A stretch of DNA of 27,236 nucleotides, taken from NCBI GenBank assembly GCA_964496075.1, contig CAZBXB010000006.1, positions 1 to 27,236 of the forward strand. Reading direction: 5' to 3'. Below are positions 21,587 through 27,236 of this stretch, one piece after another. The notes below the pieces were generated by a model. The model did not search any database. It had not been told where the DNA came from and saw nothing but the letters and a program-made list of their open reading frames with translations. This stretch comes from UBA1372 sp964496075 (GTDB taxonomy: Bacteria > Patescibacteriota > Microgenomatia > UBA12405). Position numbers and translations under genes: made by a program. How positions within the stretch are numbered: the first letter of the stretch is position 1; every line of letters starts with the position of its first letter.

Positions 21587-21829
21587 ATGGCCAACTATCA
21601 CACGACAACCGAATATTATTTCAAAGAACAATTAGAACTTAGTAAAGAATCGCTGTTGATTCTTGGTTCTAAATTAATTGAAATTATAGCAAGATTAAGA
21701 GGGGAGATCAACTATCTTGCACTAGTTACACATATTAGAGATATGGATGCAATTTTTCAGCAAATTGCTTTATACTTAATCTATGTCAAGTTTGACCAAG
21801 ACAGCCCATATTGCCAGAAATGTAATTAA
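21587..21829 (+). CDS. Hypothetical protein, 80 aa (uncertain)
   Basis: A possible gene with no recognised family. The product is predicted mostly helical (FKEQLELSKESLLILGSKLI; later MDAIFQQIALYLIYVKFDQD) with amphipathic character and two cysteines at the extreme C-terminus (YCQKCN). Doubts are the absence of a Shine-Dalgarno, a start codon buried in the hairpin CCACCTCA/TGAGATGG at 21571-21590, and a 47-base overlap with the well-supported downstream gene, from which the terminal cysteines come. A possible -10 TATAGT lies at 21561-21566. It may be a real small protein or the 3' part of a non-coding transcript. Confidence 0.4.
   Translation: MANYHTTTEYYFKEQLELSKESLLILGSKLIEIIARLRGEINYLALVTHIRDMDAIFQQIALYLIYVKFDQDSPYCQKCN
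21771..21776 (+). promoter_or_regulatory. -10-like element six bases before the membrane-protein gene
   Basis: TATACT at 21771-21776 is followed by six bases and then the ATG at 21783. The spacing is the same as for recJ and near that of gltX and cca, consistent with a leaderless mRNA. No clear -35 is visible. Confidence 0.4.
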
Positions 21830-22823
21830 GTTTGGCTCTATTGGCGTCATAGCTTTAGCTCTTATCTGGTCCGGCTTAGTGGCCGCCATCAGAGCTTATC
21901 GCATCGCCCGTCCCACTCCTCCGGATATCAAGTTTGGTCCTATGCCAGCTATTGTTTTCCCTCAAAAACAATTTGAAACCAAAAACTTCACTCTCGAGCT
22001 AGCCAAAGATTCATTTCCAAAATTCCCCAGTCAAGCCAAAGTTTATGTTATTTACCGCCCAATTTCTACTCTAACTGCCCTGGAAACCGATACTCAGACA
22101 GCCAACAATCTCGGTTTCTATAGTAAACCGGTCGAAGTCAAGACAGGTGTTTATCAATTTACCAAAGCTGACCTTGATCAAACCTTAACTATGAATGTTT
22201 TAGACGGTAGCTTTCTTCTAAGTTATCCTTACAAAAATGACCAAATCCTAATCAATTCAAAAAACTTGCCTGATGATAAACAAGCCGTCAGTTTGTCCAA
22301 AAACTTCCTCGATTCTGCCAATAAATTCCCCAATGATCTGGAAGAAGGCAGTCAAACCATTACCTATTGGCAAATAAGCTCTCAAGCTATTAAAAAAGTC
22401 TCTTCTTTTTCAGAAGCCAACGCTACTAAGGTTGAATTTGACAGGCAAAAACTTGATGAAAAGTATCCGGTTGTCTCCAGCAATCCCGACTCACCTCCAA
22501 TTTCTATTCTGATTAGTGCTTCTTCGGTCGAGGCCAAAAGGATAATTGACGTTTCCTACAAATATACACCCATAGATAGGCAGTCTTTTTCAACCTATCC
22601 TCTTAGAACTATCGACCGTGCTTGGGATGATTTAAAAGCTGGTCAATATTGGCCTAGCCGGGACAGTCAAAACAGCTCTATTACTATTAGAAATGTTTAT
22701 CTGGCTTATTACGAACCAACCAATCTAACCAACTTTCTCCAGCCCATTTACGTCTTTGAGGGAGATTCAAATTTTATCGCCTATGTATCAGCTGTTGATC
22801 CGGCTCAAATTTCTACCAGATAA
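21783..22823 (+). CDS. Single-pass membrane protein of unknown function (346 aa)
   Basis: I cannot assign a function. The N-terminus has a short basic segment followed by one hydrophobic helix at about residues 15-37 (KFGSIGVIALALIWSGLVAA). Then come a proline-containing linker (RIARPTPPDIKFGPMPAIVFP) and about 290 hydrophilic residues that alternate beta-like and polar stretches. The topology suggests an outside-facing domain anchored by an uncleaved signal anchor, but no catalytic motif is visible. Similar anchored proteins with a proline-rich linker after the helix are common in Microgenomates-type genomes (recollection, not checked). The start at 21783 keeps the whole basic region and helix. 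It converges with dacA and the two stop regions overlap by 19 bases. Confidence 0.85.
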   Translation: MSSLTKTAHIARNVIKFGSIGVIALALIWSGLVAAIRAYRIARPTPPDIKFGPMPAIVFPQKQFETKNFTLELAKDSFPKFPSQAKVYVIYRPISTLTALETDTQTANNLGFYSKPVEVKTGVYQFTKADLDQTLTMNVLDGSFLLSYPYKNDQILINSKNLPDDKQAVSLSKNFLDSANKFPNDLEEGSQTITYWQISSQAIKKVSSFSEANATKVEFDRQKLDEKYPVVSSNPDSPPISILISASSVEAKRIIDVSYKYTPIDRQSFSTYPLRTIDRAWDDLKAGQYWPSRDSQNSSITIRNVYLAYYEPTNLTNFLQPIYVFEGDSNFIAYVSAVDPAQISTR

Positions 22824-23710
22824 TCTTGCCAGCTAACAGATTTTTTAAGCCAATCTACCACCCTTTGTGTATCTGCAAACCTATCTTGGCTATTTAATAC
22901 CACACTTAATACTAATTTATCCCTCATTCTAATCAACCCAATAAAACAGCCTCCGGCTTCGGGTGTCCACCCTGTCTTTAGGCCTTCAATTTCGGCTACA
23001 CTCCCCAGTAGTTCATTGGTTGTCTCCAGTAGATATTTATTCCCTAGCTTACTTGTTATTTCTTTGCTCCTAATCTTAGCCGATTCAGTAATAACCTTAT
23101 TTTTTAGAGCCAATCGGGCAATTTGAGCCAAATCATAGGCAGACGAGTAGTGGTTTTGATTGTGTATGCCGTCAAAGTTAGTAAAATGCGTATTTTTTAA
23201 GCCATATTTTTCCACCAACTTATTCATTTCAGCTATAAAGCCAACCACTCCGCCGGAATGATGATTGGCCAAATTATAAGCGGCATCATTGGCTGAATCT
23301 ATCAATATCGCCTCCACCAAATCTCTGACACTTAGTTCGTCGTCATTGACCAGTTCCATATTTTTCCCTTCCGGATACTCTACTGTTTTAACTGTCTCAT
23401 CAAGAGGAAACACATTTAAAGCCGTCATGGCCGTTACTAGTTTTGTCGTTGAAGCCGGATATATTCTTAGGTCAATATTTTTTTGAGCCAAGACAATGTT
23501 TGTATCAACATCTACTACAATAAAGGATTGTGCCCCCAATTTTAAACTCGCTTTATTGTCGACAATCGGTGTCAATGGGTGAACAAAGTTGCTCGTCAGT
23601 TCCTCTGTTTGATTATCTGGTTTTATTAAAAACATTCCACCACTTACGGCTAATATTATTATCAAGCCAAAAAAGACCCAAACAAATTTATTTCTTTTCT
23701 TTTCTTTCAT
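22805..23710 (-). CDS. dacA: D-alanyl-D-alanine carboxypeptidase, peptidase S11 family
   Basis: A penicillin-binding protein of the PBP5 class that trims the terminal D-Ala from peptidoglycan stem peptides outside the cytoplasmic membrane. All three active-site motifs are present: Ser87-x-x-Lys90 in ASTTK, Ser139-Ala-Asn141, and Lys245-Thr-Gly. A basic start and a hydrophobic helix at about residues 9-29 anchor it N-terminally, and no C-terminal PBP5 beta-domain is obvious, so it is a compact form of 301 residues. The ATG at 23710 is preferred because the peptide then begins with KEKKRNK directly before the helix; an alternative at 23743 adds 11 residues by extending further into aspS. It is third in the recJ-aspS-dacA cluster, overlapping aspS by 23 bases. 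Confidence 0.93.
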   Translation of the reverse strand: MKEKKRNKFVWVFFGLIIILAVSGGMFLIKPDNQTEELTSNFVHPLTPIVDNKASLKLGAQSFIVVDVDTNIVLAQKNIDLRIYPASTTKLVTAMTALNVFPLDETVKTVEYPEGKNMELVNDDELSVRDLVEAILIDSANDAAYNLANHHSGGVVGFIAEMNKLVEKYGLKNTHFTNFDGIHNQNHYSSAYDLAQIARLALKNKVITESAKIRSKEITSKLGNKYLLETTNELLGSVAEIEGLKTGWTPEAGGCFIGLIRMRDKLVLSVVLNSQDRFADTQRVVDWLKKSVSWQDYLVEI

Positions 23711-25043
23711 TTTTAGCTGAATTAATCGAAGCCAGTCTGACATCTACTCTTTCCATATCTCTTGGATATAATGTTGCCTGTCTAACGTTTTCCATCTCCA
23801 AAATATTTTGAGTCATTCTCTCTAGTCCTATACAAAAACCACCCTCAGGCGGCATTCCGTATTTAAAAGCTTGAAGATAGGGGATTTCAAAATCATCCGG
23901 ATTTGCCCCCATTTTCTTAATGTTTTTTCTTAGTTGATCATAATCATGTATTCTTTGTCCGCCGGTAATCCACTCAACTCCCTTACCAATTAAGTCAAAG
24001 CTTAAAGTCTCTTCTGGATTTTCCGGATCTTGATAGGTATACCAAGGTCTTTTATTGGTAGGAAAGTGACTAATAAATACAATTTCACTTTGCTTTTCTT
24101 CTTCTGCCCACCTACAAATTTCTCTTTCCCCCTCAGGGTCAAGATCACTCTCACCTCTGATATCTCTTTTGCTTCTATCAAAAATAATTTGTTGTGCTTC
24201 AGCCAGCTTTATCACAGGTGTTTCTTTGACGGTTTTTGGGACAGATACTCCATATTCCGTCAATATATTTTTGCAATTAACAGATATCGTTTTAAATATA
24301 TGCTTAACTAGCCCATCAGCCATTAAAAGTACATCCATCCAGCTATCAATAAAACCCATTTCTACGTCCATACCGGTATATTCAGTCAAGTGTCGAGTTG
24401 TCACGCTTGGCTCCGCTCTATAAGCATGTGCTAAAGTAAAAACTCTTTCATATGCCGATACCATAATTTGTTTATAAAATTGTGGACTTTGAGCCAAATA
24501 TACTTTGTAATCAAAATAGTCAACCGAAAATACTTGTGAACCGCCCTCAGTGGCTGTGGCCACAATTGTTGGTGCCTGAAATTCAGTAAAGTCATTTGAC
24601 CACATGTACTCTCTAAAAGCCTTGACTATTTCAGCTTGAAGTATGAATATGTCAGCCACCTTTTTGTTTCTTAAAGAAGCTGCCCTGTAGTCCAGCATGA
24701 CCGGTAAACTGACATCCAGATCTGGCTTTCTGACATCAAAAGGCAAGTCTCTCGCTTTTGAAATCAGCTTAATTTTTTCAACCTCGAGTTCAACTTTTCC
24801 CGTCTCCATGTCGGCATTAAAATATTTTTCGTCTCTAGCCTTTACCTTTCCCTCCACTTCTACCACATATTCAGCTGACAATTCGGCCATATCTTTTCCT
24901 CCCACCATTTGAAGCAAACCACTTCTGTCTCTTAAGTCGGCAAATACTATCGATCCATGTTTCCTGACACTGTTTATCCAGCCCATCACTTTAACTTTCT
25001 CTCCTACCATTTGGGCCAATTGATTATTCAAACTTCGTTTCAT
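23688..25043 (-). CDS. aspS: Aspartyl-tRNA synthetase, archaeal/short type
   Basis: A 451-residue class II synthetase that activates aspartate. The N-terminal OB-fold anticodon-binding domain (VKVMGWINSVRKHGSIVFADLRDRSG) is joined to a class II core with EGGSQVF near 166, LAQSPQFYKQ near 183, motif 2 (FTLAHAYRAEP and RHLTEYTGMDVEM, 202-229) and motif 3 (GFCIGLERMTQNIL). The roughly 130-residue GAD insert of ordinary bacterial AspRS (about 590 residues) is missing, and the wording of the motifs follows the archaeal type. Such enzymes are often non-discriminating and also make Asp-tRNA-Asn for GatCAB; that is not shown here. The start at 25043 gives the family's MKRxL beginning, 11 bases after recJ; starts at 25064 and 25106 overlap recJ. 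Confidence 0.93.
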   Translation of the reverse strand: MKRSLNNQLAQMVGEKVKVMGWINSVRKHGSIVFADLRDRSGLLQMVGGKDMAELSAEYVVEVEGKVKARDEKYFNADMETGKVELEVEKIKLISKARDLPFDVRKPDLDVSLPVMLDYRAASLRNKKVADIFILQAEIVKAFREYMWSNDFTEFQAPTIVATATEGGSQVFSVDYFDYKVYLAQSPQFYKQIMVSAYERVFTLAHAYRAEPSVTTRHLTEYTGMDVEMGFIDSWMDVLLMADGLVKHIFKTISVNCKNILTEYGVSVPKTVKETPVIKLAEAQQIIFDRSKRDIRGESDLDPEGEREICRWAEEEKQSEIVFISHFPTNKRPWYTYQDPENPEETLSFDLIGKGVEWITGGQRIHDYDQLRKNIKKMGANPDDFEIPYLQAFKYGMPPEGGFCIGLERMTQNILEMENVRQATLYPRDMERVDVRLASINSAKNERKEKK

Positions 25044-25054
25044 TGCCAATTTTA

Positions 25055-26677
25055 CTATACCCATATTTCCTTTACCAGCAGTTCTACACTTCTTTTTCCC
25101 ATCCACTCATTCAAATTTAGATAGGCCAACACATTCACATATTCACACTCATCTATATTTTTTTTAAAGAATCCCTTGCCAAAGGCAATTGCACCCGCTT
25201 CCACCTTTTCAATATTGGCCGTTTCTGGGTCATCAAATTTTAATTTAAGATGTTTCTGGCCATTACCCACCAATCTGGCTTCCGTTACTTTAAGTTTATT
25301 AAACAAAAATAAGGGTTTGCTGTTATTTTGACCAAAGGGTCTTAATTTTTCTACTATCTGGTAATTTTCTATTTTTAGCGCTGTTAGTTTCATGCTTGCT
25401 TCCGCTACATCTGTTTTCCTCATGTTAATTTTAATATCCTCCATCCTCTTACCGATCTTTTTCAACCATTTTGCATAGTTTGTTTTGTTTATTGAAAACC
25501 CGGCCGCCCCCGAGTGTCCACCCAAAGATACAAATAGTTTTTCATCCCGTCTCAAAAAGGTGGTAATATCAAAATCTCCCGCTGATCTGGCCGACCCTTT
25601 ATAAGTCCCGTCAATATTACTAATTACAATTGCCGGTCTGCCACTTGTTTCAGCCAATTTACCGGCCATTAGGCCAATTATGCCCGGGTGAAATTTGCCC
25701 GTCTCAATAATTATCTTTTTCTTATATGTCTTATAACCAACTTTTTCCATGGCCAGTCTTTGTGCATTCTGCCTTTGTCTATTGTTTTCTTCCAGCGTTT
25801 TGGCTAATTTTGACAAAATCTTATCATCGTCAAAACATAGCAGTCTTAAGGCTTGAGTAGCGCTTTCCATTCTGCCGGCCGCATTTATTCTTGGCCCCAA
25901 TACATATCCAATAGTGTCTTCGTTTATATCATCCTTTTTAGCACCAGCCAAATTCATTAGTTTAGCTAGCCCATTGTTGGGATTTCTTTTTAGTTTATCA
26001 ATTCCTGCTATAGCTAGATTTCTGTTAGCACCAATCGACAAATCACCAAAGTCAGCCACCAAACCACATGCCGCCAAGTCAATATCATTTGTCTTACCAA
26101 TTTCCTTTGCCACCAGATATGCCAATACTGAGGCTGAAGTTTTTGTGCTATGTACTAAGCCGTCAAACATAATTTTTTGCGCATTTTTCTTATGATGATC
26201 AATCACTATTACCTTTACTCCATCCTTTTTAATTTTGCCAATCTCCTTTTGGGCTACCACCCCATTGTCAACCGTTATTAGCAGGTCAGCTTTAATCTTG
26301 TTTTTTTTGCAAAATCTTTCAAAAGATTCATAGTTTATTCCATAGCCGTCCTCCTCTCGATCCGGTACAAAAGGGGATATGTTTTTATTTTTGCCCCACA
26401 TTGCTCTCCACAATATGGCTGTGGCCGTTATGCCGTCTACATCATAATCGCCATAGATTACGATTCTTTTCTGTTTTTCTATAGACTCTTTTATAATCTT
26501 GACTGCCAGACTAAAATCTTTCTTGTCAATTCCAAAATCGGCCACCTTTAAATCGTCAATGTCTGTTTTTATTAAGAATTTTTCTTTCACACCCCGGTTT
26601 TTTAGCAATATTTTTAAAAACTCATCAGGCTCTGTTTTTCCATCGATTACAACCTTGCTTTTCAGTCTCACTTTCAT
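25055..26677 (-). CDS. recJ: Single-stranded-DNA-specific exonuclease RecJ
   Basis: A 5'-3' exonuclease of the DHH phosphoesterase superfamily used in recombination and mismatch or base-excision repair. Metal-binding motifs are visible: GDYDVDG at 76-82, the DNG segment near 136, DHH at 160-162, and an aspartate in GLVADFGDL near 209. GPRINAAGRM follows near 265. The DHHA1 domain carries GGHSGAAGFSI near 392, and a C-terminal OB-like part with KLRPFGQNNSKPLF precedes the end. Length (540) is near the usual 560-580. No Shine-Dalgarno is present; an extended -10 TGTAATAAT sits six bases before the ATG, suggesting a leaderless mRNA. It heads the recJ-aspS-dacA cluster and is divergent from cca. 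Confidence 0.96.
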   Translation of the reverse strand: MKVRLKSKVVIDGKTEPDEFLKILLKNRGVKEKFLIKTDIDDLKVADFGIDKKDFSLAVKIIKESIEKQKRIVIYGDYDVDGITATAILWRAMWGKNKNISPFVPDREEDGYGINYESFERFCKKNKIKADLLITVDNGVVAQKEIGKIKKDGVKVIVIDHHKKNAQKIMFDGLVHSTKTSASVLAYLVAKEIGKTNDIDLAACGLVADFGDLSIGANRNLAIAGIDKLKRNPNNGLAKLMNLAGAKKDDINEDTIGYVLGPRINAAGRMESATQALRLLCFDDDKILSKLAKTLEENNRQRQNAQRLAMEKVGYKTYKKKIIIETGKFHPGIIGLMAGKLAETSGRPAIVISNIDGTYKGSARSAGDFDITTFLRRDEKLFVSLGGHSGAAGFSINKTNYAKWLKKIGKRMEDIKINMRKTDVAEASMKLTALKIENYQIVEKLRPFGQNNSKPLFLFNKLKVTEARLVGNGQKHLKLKFDDPETANIEKVEAGAIAFGKGFFKKNIDECEYVNVLAYLNLNEWMGKRSVELLVKEIWV

Positions 26678-26683
26678 ATAGCT

Positions 26684-26692
26684 ATTATTACA
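26684..26692 (-). promoter_or_regulatory. Extended -10 immediately upstream of recJ (possible leaderless start)
   Basis: Minus strand 26692-26684 reads TGTAATAAT, an extended -10 with TG one base before AATAAT. Six bases (AGCTAT) separate it from the recJ ATG, so transcription would begin at the start codon. Confidence 0.45.
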
Positions 26693-26750
26693 TGTTTGTT
26701 GCTAACAGCGAACAGAAACACACGGGCTGTCCTTTTAAGCCTCTTTTAGA

Positions 26751-26756
26751 TAGAAT
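26751..26756 (+). promoter_or_regulatory. -10 element five bases before cca (possible leaderless start)
   Basis: TAGAAT at 26751-26756 matches the -10 consensus at five of six positions and is five bases from the cca ATG. The -35 region is poor. Between this and the recJ -10, ACAGC (26705-26709) and GCTGT (26726-26730) form an inverted repeat that might bind a regulator of both genes. Confidence 0.45.
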
Positions 26757-26761
26757 AAACC

Positions 26762-27236
26762 ATGTCATTGATTACTAAAATTCCCACTAAAGTCAAACAA
26801 ATTATCCAGACTTTTCACCAATCTGGAGGAGAAATTTACATAGTTGGTGGCGCCGTTCGCGACCTACTCATCAAAAAGAAAGTTAAAGATTGGGACTTTG
26901 CCAGCAATCTAACTCCTGCCAAAATGAAAGCCATTTTTCCCAAAAACAGCTTTTATGAAAACAACTTTGGTACTTTTAGCATTGTCGGCAGGGGACAGAT
27001 TTATGAAATTACTACCTATCGATCGGAAGATGTTTATACTGATTTTCGTCGTCCCGATAAAGTTAGCTGGGGAAAAACTATCCATCAGGATCTTCACCGT
27101 CGGGATTTTACTATCAATGCCATGGCTGTTTGTCTGAGCCCTGGCTGTTACGGGGAACTGCTTGACCGGTATGGGGGCAGAGACGACCTTAAGCGCAAGC
27201 TTATCCGCGTCCTCCATGATAAGAGCTTTACCGATG
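26762..27236 (+). CDS. cca: CCA tRNA nucleotidyltransferase / poly(A) polymerase family (partial, C-terminus beyond window)
   Basis: This class II nucleotidyltransferase adds or repairs the 3' CCA of tRNAs. The 158 visible residues contain the head domain: IYIVGGAVRDLL (GG and RD at 29-34), the catalytic Asp43-x-Asp45 in DWDFA, the third acidic region EITTYRSE near 82-89, and the RRDFTINAMA motif at 113-122. The D-rich segment DRYGGRDDLKRKLIRV follows. It is open to the right edge. CCA-adding enzymes and poly(A) polymerases share this domain; the tRNA role is favoured because no second copy context is available. The start at 26762 has no Shine-Dalgarno. Confidence 0.92.
   Translation, partial: MSLITKIPTKVKQIIQTFHQSGGEIYIVGGAVRDLLIKKKVKDWDFASNLTPAKMKAIFPKNSFYENNFGTFSIVGRGQIYEITTYRSEDVYTDFRRPDKVSWGKTIHQDLHRRDFTINAMAVCLSPGCYGELLDRYGGRDDLKRKLIRVLHDKSFTD

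Noticed and set aside
21280..21590. RNase P RNA, tmRNA or SRP RNA in the gene-free region
   Set aside because: A GACAGAAACG stretch at 21477 loosely recalls part of RNase P, but the GAGGAAAGUCC element and other conserved blocks are missing on both strands; no tmRNA tag or tRNA-like end and no SRP core loop were found.
1..27236. CRISPR arrays, tRNA or rRNA genes, transposases
   Set aside because: No spaced direct repeats, no tRNA arms with plausible geometry in the few intergenic spaces, no rRNA and no transposase-like ORF were seen.

Overview
The window looks like part of a small-genome bacterium of the Candidate Phyla Radiation (Patescibacteria), most likely near Microgenomates. The evidence is as follows. 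The ribosomal super-operon lacks rpmD (uL30), a loss reported across the CPR. Genes are extremely tightly packed. Ribosomal protein L2 is shortened at its N-terminus, the aspartyl-tRNA synthetase is of the short archaeal type, and the zinc-binding forms of S4, S14 and L36 are all present. TGA is a normal stop codon (it ends rplD, rplW and rplQ), so this is not a UGA-recoding lineage. The taxonomic placement is inference, because no marker search could be run.

Layout. At 1-860 (minus) lies a partial FAD-dependent oxidoreductase, divergent from fusA; their -10 boxes overlap. From 951 to 18472 (plus) runs one nearly unbroken translation block: fusA-tuf-rpsJ-rplC-rplD-rplW-rplB-rpsS-rplV-rpsC-rplP-rpmC-rpsQ-rplN-rplX-rplE-rpsN-rpsH-rplF-rplR-rpsE-rplO-secY-adk-infA-rpmJ-rpsM-rpsK-rpsD-rpoA-rplQ-rplM-rpsI. 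It is followed at once by uppP. This joins the str (part), S10, spc and alpha operons with rplM-rpsI. Internal promoters are visible before tuf and before rpmJ. No intrinsic terminator is visible inside the block. A 100-N assembly gap interrupts adk at 14287-14386, so coordinates after it are provisional.

From 19201 the arrangement changes. gltX (minus) meets uppP tail to tail with overlapping ends. Then comes an odd 1.2-kb island at 20649-21830. It holds two small minus-strand ORFs with strong Shine-Dalgarno sites, one of them proline/glycine-rich and markedly GC-rich. It also holds tandem palindromes, a long inverted repeat and about 240 bases of nested hairpins that look like a structured RNA or leader. 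This island is the best candidate in the window for something undescribed. It is followed by a single-pass membrane protein (plus), then a minus-strand cluster recJ-aspS-dacA, and a divergent partial CCA-adding enzyme at the right edge.

Functionally the window covers protein synthesis (translation factors, 28 ribosomal proteins, two aminoacyl-tRNA synthetases, tRNA 3' end formation), secretion (SecY), transcription (RpoA), DNA repair (RecJ) and peptidoglycan metabolism (UppP, DacA). Two initiation styles recur. Inside the operon, start codons sit 1 base after, or overlap, the previous stop (TAACATG, TAATATG, TAATG, ATGA), mostly without a Shine-Dalgarno. Several genes outside it have a -10 box only 5-6 bases before ATG, suggesting leaderless mRNAs.
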